From positions 188,665,477-188,729,476 of the forward strand of contig NC_090322.1 of assembly GCF_040869045.1 (NCBI RefSeq): a stretch of DNA of 64,000 bases, in the 5' to 3' direction. Below are positions 11,812 to 24,400 of this stretch, in pieces. A program made the translations under genes and the position numbers. The notes under the pieces are model-generated. The model ran no database searches and was not told where the DNA came from. It saw only the letters and a program-made list of their open reading frames with translations. Each line of letters begins with the position of its first letter. Position 1 is the stretch's first letter. The DNA comes from Eurosta solidaginis (Eukaryota > Arthropoda > Insecta > Diptera > Tephritidae).

Positions 11812-12447
11812 GTGTTATTTGTTGAGACTCCAGAGGAAATATTAGTTGATTATTCTCCGAATAAAGAAGTGGAAGCTTTACGCGAAATTGTTTGCGCTAG
11901 GATGCAATTTGATGAACGCGTTTTACAAAGGTTTTGGGTAAGTAATTTGTGTAATTTTTTGTGCTACCTCGGTATCAATAATCCGAAGGCGCTTCCATGT
12001 TATTTATGTGCAGAACAGAGTTTGGTATTTGTGTCCTTCTGAGAAGAGATATTTGCAATCAAAGTTGCAAGTTTTCATGTGGTTCTTGTAATCATATTAG
12101 GCAAAAAAGTGTTCTGCGCAGAAATACTGGGCATGGCATCATTTGATACCTATTCCGACATTTTTTGGACATATTTTAGCAGTTTTAAAATTGCTTGGGC
12201 AATTTAGAAAGTTTTTAATGAAACGATTTTTGTTTAATTTTCAGATTGTGGCTTAGATGCTGAAAGCATGTGTCTTCTAAACGATGCTGACTTGGCAGAC
12301 ATTTTCCCAAAGACAGAGATTGGGCTAAGAATAAAATTCAGGGAGCGGCTTTCACACTGGCGCCTTATTTTTTTGTTATGCGAGAGCGCGTACACCGAGT
12401 GCCACTCAAAATATCCATATTTGTATAAAAAAACAATCCTTAATTGA
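11812..12447 (+). pseudogene. Two-exon fragment with SAM-like domain
   Basis: The upstream exon (11,812-11,937) encodes 'ETPEEILVDYSPNKEVEALR' and 'FDERVLQRFW', and ends at a consensus donor (GTAAGT at 11,938). A pyrimidine-rich acceptor 'TTAATTTTCAG' ends at 12,244. The downstream exon reads 'CGLDAESMCLLNDADLADIF' and 'GLRIKFRERLSHWR', a helix pattern typical of SAM domains (Leu-x-Asp-x-Asp-Leu, then Gly-x-Arg-x-x-Phe). The frame across this exact junction is off by one, so there is either an alternative splice or a one-base lesion. SAM-containing proteins of this kind recur in insect repeats. Their function in transposition is not known to me. Confidence 0.5.
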
Positions 12448-12984
12448 AAATGTCATAAATAAATAATATTAATTTAAAAAACCAAAAACGAGGTGTTTTA
12501 TTTTTAGCTGTTAATTTAACAATAAAAACAATGTTAAAATAACATGATAAATCGTGTTAATTTAACAATAAAAACCAGTTAAAATAACAAGATAGATGGT
12601 GTTAATTTAACAATAAAACCCTCTTAATCTAACATGGTAGATCGTGTTAGTTTCAACATAGTATAGTGTTAGTTTAACACGTCAGATCGTGTTAGAGTAA
12701 CATGAAAAAGGGTTTAATTTAACGAGACAAATAATGTTGTATTAACAGGAAGTCATGTTGATTCAAAGGTTTGTGATCATGTTAAATTCACACTGTTTCT
12801 TCATTTTGATCTGACATGTAGGAACAGTGAAAAGTAGATTCATGTTAAAACAACCTGAGCGATAGTATTGAAAAATAATAACCTGAAAGAGTGTTAAAAA
12901 AGTATTGATTCAACATGAAATTTTTTCTGCGTGTGGTTAGATATCTTCTAAACAGGCTCGGAAATCGTAATAAAATTTTTTCTA

Positions 12985-13937
12985 TATTAAAACCCTCTTG
13001 GGATTCCCTATCTGCGCTTCGACATAGATCTTGAAGCCACAATTGAGGTGAATGGTTGGCGCAAGGGAGCTCAAATGGCAGACGAGGCGATACATGTGTA
13101 CACAGATGGTTCCAAAGTAGTGGAAGGAGTAGGGTCTGCGTTATACTGTGCTGATCCGGAATTAAGGATATCCTACAAGCTGCCAGATCACTGTAGCGTT
13201 TTCCAAGCGGAAGTATTAGTCGTAACCAAAGCAATAGAAACACTGTAAGAGAATAGCTTAAACTGCAGCCGTGTTAACTTTTATATTGACAGCCAAGCAG
13301 CAATAATCTCGCAAGACACATAATTTTAAAGTTTTTTAGAGTGTAAGCAGTCTATGGAAAGAATCGGTGAAGGGGGAAGCATACATCAATATTGGGTCCA
13401 AAGGCATATGGGAATAGATGGAAATGAAAAAGCATTTGAAATAGCTAAAAAGGGAACATCCCTTGAAGCTTGGTCCGTAGACGTCCCAATTAGATTGGGT
13501 TAGATTAAGAAAAGGCGAGAGGATTATCTGTAGGTCTTACTTAGACTAACAAAGTTGCTTCTACCATTAAAAAGAGAGCACTCTAGACTCATGGCCGGAC
13601 ACTGCCTTTAAATTAGGCTTGGTCAGTGATAGCAGATGTAGAAAGTGCGGGTTGGAGGAGGAAACGATCGAGTACGTCTTGTGGGCTCGTGCCCTGCGTT
13701 GCCAGGCTAAGGCTCCAGCTATTGGGAGTGATAAAGCTGTCAGAGCTAGAAGCAGCAAGTGGCATAAGTCCTAGAAAGCTTCTAGTATTTGCCAACGGAG
13801 TTATTTTATAAAATTCGTCCTTGTTTTTGATAGGGTTTTTTAGTTTGGTCGTTAAATAAACTTTTGGTAACACTGCGGACTCACTCAGTCTATGTGAGGT
13901 CCTCATTGAGCGGCCAGTTCAACCTAACATAACCTAA
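12985..13937 (+). pseudogene. 3' end of a non-LTR retrotransposon with RNase H
   Basis: The frame starting near 13,048 has 'EAIHVYTDGSKVVEGVGSAL', with the DGSK catalytic Asp of RNase H, then 'CSVFQAEVLVVTKAIETL' with the catalytic Glu. After a stop comes 'VNFYIDSQAAI' (third acidic residue) and 'YWVQRHMGIDGNEKA', matching the VxGHxGIxGNExAD motif with changes. Further on, in another frame, is 'CRKCGLEEETIEYVLW', a zinc-knuckle-like C-terminus. The 3' terminus is 'CAACCTAACATAACCTAA' (about 13,920). RNase H plus such a tail fits I, LOA or R1-group elements. It is 5'-truncated, with several stops and frameshifts. Confidence 0.8.
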
Positions 13938-13939
13938 AA

Positions 13940-14012
13940 CTCTCATGATTACCTTTTGTTTGCTATCCATACCGTATAAGCACATCTCAGGGATATCCTT
14001 TGTCCACATTGT
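13940..14012 (+). repeat. Possible single degenerate satellite-type monomer
   Basis: The order 'actctcat', 'tttgctatccata', 'gcacatctcagggatatcc', 'gtccacatt' follows the landmarks of the 129-bp monomer. It is isolated and diverged and lies directly after the non-LTR 3' end. Confidence 0.4.
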
Positions 14013-15016
14013 GTACCTGCAGCGCCAATTTTTGAAATTAGTCCCATAGGGTTCTCTAGTAACACTGTTCTGTGGTCATTTATGTTAAAACCACTAGAGA
14101 ATTACTTTCGACTAAGCTTTTCTGATGAGAGTTCTACTTGTGATTCTCTTCTGCCTTATAAATGTGAAAGGATATCAAAACCCATAACAAAAAATAAAGC
14201 AGTTGAAAAGTATACATTTTTTAAAAACTAACAGAATTATGCCAGAATTGGGGTCAGATTAGAGCATGTCACTAATTTCACTATCTTATACTTAGTAATG
14301 AAGTACGCTCTACTCTTTTATTGCCAATCTAAAAAAGTGAATTGCGCTTTAAGTCAGTACTATGATTATACATCATAAAGTTTTTAGTAGACGTACATTA
14401 AATTCCATCAGAAATGCAATCTAAGAATTTTAAGGTCCGTTCAACTCAATTTAATGCAAACCATGAAGAAATGTTCTTATTGCGTTTTACGTCTGTATAT
14501 ATTTGTATTTCGGGTTTTTTATTTAGTGCCTATCGTGAAAACCGAAATTTTTTGTTTATTTCTTTGTGTTTTTTTTCGCTCTACGACTTTTTCATCATTT
14601 TTATTTTTTTTGTTGTTTAACTTCAAGCTTTCATTTGGCTTAATCATACTTCCTTCTTTATACCCGCATCAATGTTACACTTAATTCGTCGCATTGTTGA
14701 TGCTATTCTGGCTTTTTTCCCATTAAGTTTGTTGTTGCTTACATTTGTAATCTAGGATTTCCTTGAACTTTGGTTGATATTGTTTTAGCTTTTATTTAAC
14801 TTGAAAAGTTTACATTTGTACCCGAACAGCTTTACCGCTTTCTTCATTCCCTGGCAAAATAATGACATATTTTGTGATTTTTTATTACCCTTTTCAAAAT
14901 AACTGTCGTATGGGATATAACGTAATTATATACATACTTAAAATTAAAAAAAGATTTTTACTGTACGCTGAAGTGTGTGAATACCTTGGAGCTTTTAAAT
15001 ATTTAGGCCAAATTAA
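14013..15016. other. No recognised feature
   Basis: This is T-rich DNA with short overlapping frames and nothing identifiable. Confidence 0.4.
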
Positions 15017-15560
15017 TTTTATACCTTTTATAAAAATGAAATTGTAAGTCCTTAAAGGAGAATTGATAGACACACCAATAAGTATACTGAAATTATCAGG
15101 ATGACTTTTTGAGTTAATTTAGTCATGTCCGCCTGTCTGCCTATCTGTGTGAACGTAAACTGCACCCTCAATTTAAGAGATATATGGATAAAATATGGTG
15201 AGCGGGTATATGTAGGTGTCCGATTTGACATTTGTCGGAACTAGCCGAATAGGACTAATGTAACATATTTCCACAATACAGCCGATTTTTCAAAATAAAG
15301 GATTATTGTCATATCTTTCTCAATTTATCAGATAGAAGCCAAAGTTTCACCAAATGGATATAGTTAGTCGTAGAGATCGCTCGCATATATAGCATATATC
15401 CCATTCAACCGATTGTTCAGATAAGAAACTTTTCGTAATATATGCCCCATTTTAAGAGCAAGAAGCTCCAAATATCATAAAATACTTACGTATAAGTCAT
15501 AGGTTGTTCAGATCAGTGATTCATAGTGATAGCTATCTCATGCAGACAACAAGAAACGTG
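15017..15560 (+). mobile_element. Truncated copy of subtype G element
   Basis: It begins 'ttttatacctttta' followed by 'tgtaagtccttaaaggagaa', 'aagtatactgaaattatcag' and 'catgtccgcctgtctgccta'. It then follows the subtype G interior through 'cccattcaaccgattgttca' and 'gcagacaac'. The 3' hairpin and terminus are absent. A fold-back MITE starts where homology stops. Confidence 0.65.
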
Positions 15561-15944
15561 AATAATTAAAAAAAAATTTAAGTTAAACGGTTTTATTGGA
15601 AACAGTACTTACATGAAGTAATAATAATACTAAAAGCTAGAAAATAATTAGTCCATTACACTCCTCATCAATCTAGGGCGTTGATCAGACAAATAAATAA
15701 AAGCGTTGGGCGCGGGAATTTTCTAAAGATGTGAGGCGTAACACAACCTTATTAAGGTTCAGGCGGATTTATATGTATATGATCAATATATATGTCTGAT
15801 CAACACAGGGCGTTGATAAGGAGTGTAATGACTAGTACCTAGGACCTACCTAATTATTTTCTACCTGTTAGTATTATTATTACTTCGTGTAATTATTGTT
15901 TTCAATAAAACCGTTTAACTTAAACATTTTTTTTTAATTATTTT
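15561..15944. mobile_element. Fold-back MITE, complete
   Basis: The left arm 'aataattaaaa...TTAAGTTAAACGGTTTTATT' is mirrored by the right arm ending 'aataaaaccgtttaacttaa...ttaatta'. The arms extend about 150 bp inwards ('gaaaataattagtccattacactcctcat' against 'aaggagtgtaatgactagta', with CTAGGGCGTTGATCAGAC mirrored by GTCTGATCAAC...GGGCGTTGAT). It has no coding capacity. A second copy, only one arm, is at 47.9-48.04 kb. Confidence 0.75.
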
Positions 15945-16079
15945 ATTTTCAAGTGTTTAATCTTTATTTAATTGCGTATTATTTCTCATTCTATTTAGTT
16001 CATTTAGTGACTCATTATTACAAGGACTCCTTCCTGACAATTTGTTACAATCTAATGTATATAATATTTTTTCCAAATA

Positions 16080-16625
16080 TGAGCCAAATCAGACGTCATA
16101 GGTCGCTTTTTATTCATGTATGTATTATGTGTACCAAGTATGGACCAAATCGGACCACAAATACGATTTTTTGGAATATCTCGATCCTTGCGCCACCTAG
16201 CAGCGATTTTTTCACAGATCGTTTTCTATTCATATATGTATTATGTGTTCCAAATATTAGTCAAATGAACCACAAATACGAATCTCGATCCTTGCGCCAC
16301 CTAACGGTGATTTTTTTCATAAGCCTCTTTCTATTCTTGTATAAATTATGTGTTCCAAATATGTGCCAAATCGGACCACAAATACGATTTTTTTGAATAT
16401 ATTGATCCTTGCGCCACCTACCGGCGATCTTTTTTCATAGGTCGCTTTCTATGTTCATGTTTTCCAAATATGATCCAAATGGGACCACAAATACGATTTT
16501 ATGAAATATTGCGAACCATGCGCCACCTATCGGAGTTATTTTCTTATTATTGCATTGTCATCGGGTTCTGAACTATATTCCAAGTTTCAAGCTTGTATCT
16601 TATCGGGAAGTTACATAAATTTCAA
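16080..16625 (+). repeat. Minisatellite-type repeat, four units
   Basis: 'CTTGCGCCACCTA' occurs near 16,189, 16,291, 16,410 and 16,509, each followed by 'gcgattttttca'-like text and a 'tatgtattatgtgttccaaa'-like spacer. Periods are about 100-120 bp. The 3' flank ('ccaagtttcaagcttgtatc' then 'ttatcgggaagttac') mirrors the flank at 2.52-2.56 kb, so the two loci are inverted copies of one dispersed element. Confidence 0.65.
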
Positions 16626-16699
16626 TTACAAAATTCGTGCCAGCCAGCCTGTCAAGGCAAGCTAAATAAAACCATTTAAACATGTCGCTTATGTATATT

Positions 16700-17535
16700 A
16701 TTACGATTTTGTGATTATCAGATGGCACACGGTCGAGAGCAATTTCGAACAATTGAACTAATGCGTTATGCTGATGGAAAAACCATTGTCGCTCACAAAT
16801 AATTTCTCGTCTTGTATTCAGAGCAATTGCACAACGTTGATCCAATTCACGATTTTCATCACCAATAAAATAAATTTGCAAAAATTTATAATCAGCGTCG
16901 GGGTATGGCAATAACGAACCAGCTTGATGATAAATTTAGCCCTGAATCTGCAACATGTATGCAATTTTGGGTATATGTTGCATAATAATTTTTAAAAATA
17001 TAGAATACTTTTATGATTCAGATTGATTGGGGCAATCCTGTTTAAGTATTTACCTTAAACGTCGGCATAAAATTATCTCTATTAATGTTAGTAGCACCAA
17101 AAGAAGTCATTCGAAATGCCGAATTGTATTGTTGAATATGACTCAAAAAGTTCTTCGAATTTTCAAAAGTCCCAAAAATTAATGAAGACAATGTTTCGGG
17201 TGGATTTTCTAATGCTGGCAATCTCACTTTGCCATTAGCACAACACATGCCGGGCGTTTCACCTGGAAATTTAGCCGCATCACAATGTGGACATATTGCG
17301 TCCATTATTCCAATATATCGGTACATACTGTAATTAATCTGACTGTTGTAATTAAAAGCAGCACGCATAATTTCGGGTACAACAGATCTATTTCGTGCAT
17401 TACGTTCACGCTGCGATGCATTAGCTTGTGCTCGTTTATCTGGAGTCTGTGATCTCCTTTGTAATGTCGCAGCATTTGCATGACACGTTCGGCGACCTAT
17501 ATTTCCTCGTGTGGGTCGTGGCAGTTTTCTTTCAA
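16700..17535 (-). pseudogene. Helitron Rep/helicase N-terminal fragment with an intron
   Basis: On the minus strand the product starts with a basic region 'PRPTRGNIGRRTCHANAATL' (about 17,520). It continues 'MDAICPHCDAAKFPGETPGM' and 'CCANGKVRLPALENPPETLS', then 'YNSAFRMTSFGATNINRDNF' up to about 17,054. These match the start of the Helitron replication protein upstream of the HUH motif. A GT-AG intron lies at 17,053-16,948 (106 bp). The next exon resumes at the homologous point with an in-frame TAA a few codons in, then 'LPYPDADYKFLQIYFIGDEN' and 'ELDQRCAIAL'. Homology fades near 16,720. No HUH motif or helicase is present, so it is a broken 5' fragment. Confidence 0.85.
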
Positions 17536-17539
17536 TTAA

Positions 17540-18407
17540 AAAAGGATAAATTAAATTTAAAAAAATGTCTACATTAATAGTGGTTCACCATATGTTTTTT
17601 CAAATAAGGAAACACACATGCGTTCGGGTAATTCACTTCAGACAGTTCAAAACTTACCGTTTTTTGCTCGGAAATTCGCTTTGCGCTATATTTCTTCTTT
17701 TTACAAATTCACACAAACTGCAATAATTATTAAACAAAAGCACTATTTGCATTTATATGTAATAATTTGCACCGGGGTAATTTCGAACACTACTGAACGT
17801 ATTGGGCTGCTTCGTTTATTCTGCTAACGAATGGTGTTGAGGCCAAAGAAAACGCTCCAGCGATGTTTACACTCCAATGTAAATTATTCTCCTAATTTGA
17901 ATTTTCTTAGTGCTAAGAGCCAAAGCTCTATATACCTATCTATACAAAATATTCATGTATTTCTCTATGCAAAAGAAATGCACCGTAATATTGTTCAATG
18001 TCTTTTCAAAGCCTACTTTGTTTGTCGATCTGTCTGCTGCATACATACATGTTGATATAAATATATTGCATGTAAGTTTGTAGGTGGGAATAATAAGTAT
18101 GCTAATTAAGACGAAAATACACAAATTGAGAGCAAAAGAGCGTAGCTAAGTAGGTAACAAATCGTTTAGTAAATGATTAAACTATTATTGATGTATGTAT
18201 GTTAATATGAAAACGTATAATCCGCTGGCTAAGTGGGATGAATCTGACCAAACAAATGGGTTTTGGTGTGTTTTTCAAAAAAATTTCACCATACATTGAG
18301 CGCTTTTCAGCGCCTTCAGGTAATAAGATTATATTGTTAAGTGATTGAATATACCATTTTAACTGGTTGTAGTACATAAGAATGCAATCTCTTAACCTGA
18401 AGGCGAG
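17540..18407. other. No recognised feature
   Basis: The short frames are unconvincing. Near 18,390 the sequence passes gradually into degenerate satellite-type text. Confidence 0.4.
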
Positions 18408-21400
18408 TTCCCAATTGGTCTATATCTCCAGTCCTTAGTTACCCAGCGAAAGGAAAAGCCCTCTTTTCATTAGCATTTATCAACAATTTACAATGGATAC
18501 TCATGTGGTACAAACACATCCTAGGGTTATCCGGGTCCACGTTTTGGTCTATACCTCGAGACCCTAGTCACGGAGGGGCATGAAAAATAATCTATACTAT
18601 AGCAATCATCAACAGCTCTCATTTGCTACCCATATTGTACAAACTCATCCCAAAGTTATCCGGGTCCACGTTTTGGTCTATATCTCGAGACCCTAGTCAT
18701 GGAGGGGCATGAAAAATAATCTGTACTATAGCAATTATCAACAGCTCCCATTTGCTACCCATATTGTACAAACACATCCTAAAGTTATCCGGGTCCACGT
18801 TTTGGTCTATATCTCGAGACCCTAGTCACGGAGGGGCATGAAAAATAATCTATACTATAGCAATCATCAACAGCTCCCATTTGATACCCATATTGTACAA
18901 ACACATCCTAAAGTTATCCGGGTCCACGTTTTGGTCTATATCTCGAAACCCTAGTCACGGAGGGGCATGAAAAATAATCTATACTATAGCAATCATCAAC
19001 AGCTCCCATTTGCTACCCATATTGTACAAACACATCCTAAAGTTATCCGGGTCCACGTTTTGGTCTATATCTCGAGACCCTAGTCATGGGGGGGCATGAA
19101 AAATAATCTATACTATAGCAATTACCAATAGCTCCCATTTGCTACACATATTGTGCAAACACATCCTGAAGTTATCCGGGTCCACGTTTTGGTCTATATC
19201 TCGAAATCCTAGTGACGGAGGGGCATGAAAAATAATCTATACTATAGCAATCATCAACAGCTCCCATTTGCTACCCATATTGTACAAACACATCCTAGGG
19301 TAATCCGGGTCCACGTTTTGGTCTATATCTCGAGACCCTAGTCACGGAGGGGCATGCAAAATAATCTATACTATAGCAACCATCAACAGCTCCCATTTGC
19401 TACCCATATTGTACAAACACATCCCAAAGTTATCCAGGTCCACGTTTTGGTCTATATCTCGAGACCCTAGTCACGGAGGGGCATGAAAAGTAATCTATAC
19501 TATAGCAATCATCAACAGCTCCCATTTGCTACCCATATTGTACAAACACATCCTAAAGTTATCCGGGTTCACGTTTTGGTCTATATCTCGAAACCCTAGT
19601 CACGGAGGGCATTCAAAATAATCTATACTATAGCAATCATCAACAGCTCCCATTTGCTACCCATATTGTACAAACACATCCTAAAGTTATCCGGGTCCAC
19701 GTTTTGGTCTATATCTCGAGACCCTAGTCATGGAGGGGCATGATAAATAATCTATACTATAGCAATCATCAACAGCTCCCATTTGCTACCCATATTGTAC
19801 AAACACATCCTAAAGTTATCCGGGTCCACGTTTTGGTCTATATCTCGAGACCCTAGTCACGGAGGGGCATGAAAAATAATCTATACTATAGCAATCATCA
19901 ACAGCTCCCATTTGCTACCCATATTGTACAAACACATCCTAAAGTTATCCGGGTCCACGTTTTGGTCTATATCTCGAGACCCTAGTCACGGAGGTGCATG
20001 AAAAATAATCTATACTATAGCAATCATCAACAGCTCCCATTTACTACCCATATTGTACAAACACATCCTAAAGTTATCCGGGTCCACGTTTTGGTCTATA
20101 TCTCGAGACCCTAGTCACGGAGGGGCATGAAAAATAATCTATACTATAGCAATCATCAACAGCTCCCATTTGCTACCCATATTGTACAAACACATCCTAA
20201 AGTTATCCGGGTCCACGTTTTGGTCTATATCTCGAGACCCTAGTCATGGAGGGGCATGAAAAATAATCTATACTATAGCAATTATCAACAGCTCCCATTT
20301 GCTACCCATATTGTACAAACACATCCTAAAGTTATCCGGGTCCACGTTTTGGTCTATATCTCGAGACCCTAGTCACGGAGGTGCATGAAAAATAATCTAT
20401 ACTATAGCAATCATCAACAGCTCCCATTTGCTACCCATATTGTACAAACTCATCCTAAAGTTATCCGGGTCCACGTTTTGGTCTATATCTCGAGACACTA
20501 GTCACGGAGGGGCATGAAAAATAATCTATACTATAGCAATCATCAACAGCTCCCATTTGCTACCCATATTGTACAAACTCATCCCAAAGTTATCCGGGTC
20601 CACGTTTTGGTCTATATCTCGAGACACTAGTCACGGAGGGGCATGAAAAATAATCTATACTATAGCAATCATCAACAGCTCCCATTTGCTACCCATATTG
20701 TACAAACACATCCTAAAGTTATTCGGGTCCACGTTTTGGTCTATATCTCGAAATCCTAGTCACGGAGGGGCATGAAAAATAATCTATACTATAGCAATCA
20801 TCAACAGCTCCCATTTGCTACCCATATTGTACAAACTCATCCTAAAGTTATCCGGGTCCACGTTTTGGTCTATATCTCGAGACACTAGTCACGGAGGGGC
20901 ATGAAAAATAATCTATACTATAGCAATCATCAACAGCTCCCATTTGCTACCCATATTGTACAAACACATCCTAGGGTTATCCGGGTCCACGTTTTGGTCT
21001 ATATCTCGAGACCCTAGTCATGGAGGGGCATGAAAAATAATCTATACTATAGCAATTATCAACAGCTCCCATTTGCTACCCATATTGTACAAACACATCC
21101 TAAAGTTATCCGGGTCCACGTTTTGGTCTATATCTCGAGACCCTAGTCACGGAGGTGCATGAAAAATAATCTATACTATAGCAATCATCAACAGCTCCCA
21201 TTTGCTACCCATATTGTACAAACTCATCCTAAAGTTATCCGGGTCCACGTTTTGGTCTATATCTCGAGACACTAGTCACGGAGGGGCATGAAAAATAATC
21301 TATACTATAGCAATCATCAACAGCTCCCATTTGTTACCCATATTGTACAAACACATCCTAAAGTTATCCGGGTCCACGTTTTGGTCTATATCTCGAGACC

Positions 21401-24400
21401 CTAGTCACGGAGGTGCATGAAAAATAATCTATACTATAGCAATCATCAACAGCTCCCATTTGCTACCCATATTGTACAAACTCATCCTAAAGTTATCCGG
21501 GTCCACGTTTTGGTCTATATCTCGAGACACTAGTCACGGAGGGGCATGAAAAATAATCCATACTATAGCAGCCATCAACAGCTCCAATTTGCTACCCATA
21601 TTGTACAAACACATCCTAAAGTTATCCGGGTCCACGTTTTGGTCTATATCTCGAGACCCTAGTCATGGAGGGGCATGAAAAATAATCTATACTATAGCAA
21701 TTATCAACAGCTCCCATTTGCTACCGATATTGTACAAACACATCCTAAAGTTATCCGGGACCACGTTTTGGTCTATATCTCGAAATCCTAGTCACGGAGG
21801 GGAATGAAAAATAATCTATATTATAGCAATCATCAACAGCTCCCATTTGCTACCCATATTGTACAAACACATCCTAGGGTTATCCGGGTCCACGTTTTGG
21901 TCTATATCTCGAGACCCTAGTCACGGAGGGGCATGCAAAATAATCTATACTATAGCAATCATCAACAGCTCCCATTTGCTACCCATATTGTACAAACACA
22001 TCCCAAAGTTATCCGGGTCCACGTTTTGGTCTATATCTCGAGACCCTAGTCACGGAGGGTCATGAAAAGTAATCTATACTATAGCAATCATCAACAGCTC
22101 CCATTTGCTACCCATATTGTACAAACACATCCTAAAGTTATCCGGGTCCACGTTTTGGTCTATATCTCGAGACCCTAGTCACGGAGGGGTATGATAAATA
22201 ATCTATACTATAACAATCATCAACAGCTCCCATTTGCTACCCATATTGTACAAACACATTCTAAAGTTATCCGGGTTCACGTTTTGGTCTATATCTCGAA
22301 ACCCTAGTCACGGAGGGCATTCAAAATAATCTATACTATAGCAATCATCAACAGCTCCCATTTGCTACCCATATTGTACAAACACATCCTAAAGTTATCC
22401 GGGTCCACGTTTTGGTCTATATCTCGAGACCCTAGTCACGGAGGGGCATGATAAATAATCTATACTATAGCAATCATCAACAGCTCCCATTTGCTACCCA
22501 TATTGTACAAACACATCCTAAAGTTATCCGGGTCCACGTTTGGTCTATATCTCGAGACCCTAGTCACGGAGGGGCATGAAAAATAATCTATACTATAGCA
22601 ATCATCAACAGCTCCCATTTGCTACCCATATTGTACAAACACATCCTAAAGTTATCCGGGTCCACGTTTTGGTCTATATCTCGAGACCCTAGTCACGGAG
22701 GTGCATGAAAAATAATTTATACTATAGCAATCATCAACAGCTCCCATTTACTACCCATATTGTACAAACACATCCTAAAGTTATCCGGGTCCACGTTTTG
22801 GTCTATATCTCGAGACCCTAGTCACGGAGGGGCATGAATAATAATCTATACTATAGCAATCATCAACAGCTCCCATTTGCTACCCATATTGTACAAACAC
22901 ATCCTAAAGTTATCCGGGTCCACGTTTTGGTCTATATCTCGAGACCCTAGTCATGGAGGGGCATGAAAAATAATCTATACTATAGCAATTATCAACAGCT
23001 CCCATTTGCTACCCATATTATGCAAACACATCCTAAAGTTATCCGGGTCCACGTTTTGGTCTATATCTCGAAATCCTAGTGACGGAGGGGCATGAAAAAT
23101 AATCTATACTATAGCAATCATCAACAGCTCCCATTTGCTACCCATATTGTACAAACACATCCTAGGGTTATCCGGGTCCACGTTTTGGTCTATATCTCGA
23201 GACCCTAGTCACGGAGGGGCATGCAAAATAATCTATACTATAGCAATCAGCAACAGCTCCCATTTGCTATCCATATTCTACAAACACATCCTAAAGTTAT
23301 CCGGGTCCACGTTTTGGTCTATATCTCGGGACCCTAGTCACGGAGGGGCATGAAAAATAATCTATACTATAGCAATCATCAACAGCTCCCATTTGATACC
23401 CATATTGTACAAACACATCCTAAAGTTATCCGGGTCCACGTTTTGGTCTATATCTCGAGACCCTAGTCACGGAGGGGCATGAAAAATAATCTATACTATA
23501 GCAATCATCAACAGCTCCCATTTGCTACCCATATTGTACAAACACATCCTAAAGTTATCCGGGTCCACGTTTTGGTCTATATCTCGAGACCCTAGTCATG
23601 GAGGGGCATGAAAAATAATCTATACTATAGCAATTACCAATAGCTCCCATTTGCTACACATATTGTGCAAACACATCCTGAAGTTATCCGGGTCCACGTT
23701 TTGGTCTATATCTCGAAATCCTAGTGACGGAGGGGCATGAAAAATAATCTATACTATAGCAATCATCAACAGCTCCCATTTGCTACCCATATTGTACAAA
23801 CACATCCTAGGGTTATCCGGGTCCACGTTTTGGTCTATATCTCGAGACCCTAGTCACGGAGGGGCATGCAAAATAATCTATACTATAGCAATCATCAACA
23901 GCTCCCATTTGCTACCCATATTGTACAAACACATCCCAAAGTTATCCGGGTCCACGTTTTGGTCTATATCTCGAGACCCTAGTCACGGAGGGGCATGAAA
24001 AGTAATCTATACTATAGCAGTCATCAACAGCTCCCATTTGCTACCCATATTGTACAAACACATCCTAAAGTTATCCGGGTTCACGTTTTGGTCTATATCT
24101 CGAAACCCTAGTCACGGAGGGCATTCAAAATAATCTATACTATAGCAATCATCAACAGCTCCCATTTGCTACCCATATTGTACAAACACATCCTAAAGTT
24201 ATCCGGGTCCACGTTTTGGTCTATATCTCGAGACCCTAGTCACGGAGGGGCATGATAAATAATCTATACTATAGCAATCATCAACAGCTCCCATTTGCTA
24301 CCCATATTGTACAAACACATCCTAAAGTTATCCGGGTCCACGTTTTGGTCTATATCTCAAGACCCTAGTCACGGAGGGGCATGAAAAATAATCTATACTA

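Larger units (their letters stand above)
10023..12935. mobile_element. Probable DNA transposon with sub-terminal TTAACATGA repeats
   Basis: The left end reads 'CACACAGAAAAATGTC' (about 10,023). The right end, reverse-complemented from about 12,935, reads 'CACACGCAGAAAAAATTTC', an imperfect terminal inverted repeat. Inside each end is a cluster of short motifs, TTAACATGA, TCAACATGAA or TGTTAA (10,050-10,230 on the left; 12,500-12,920 on the right, where they also pair as GTGTTAATTTAACA). Known TIR transposons often carry such transposase-binding arrays. The interior has a spliced-looking reading frame with a SAM-like domain (11,812-12,447). Boundaries are approximate and no target duplication is clear. 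Confidence 0.5.
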
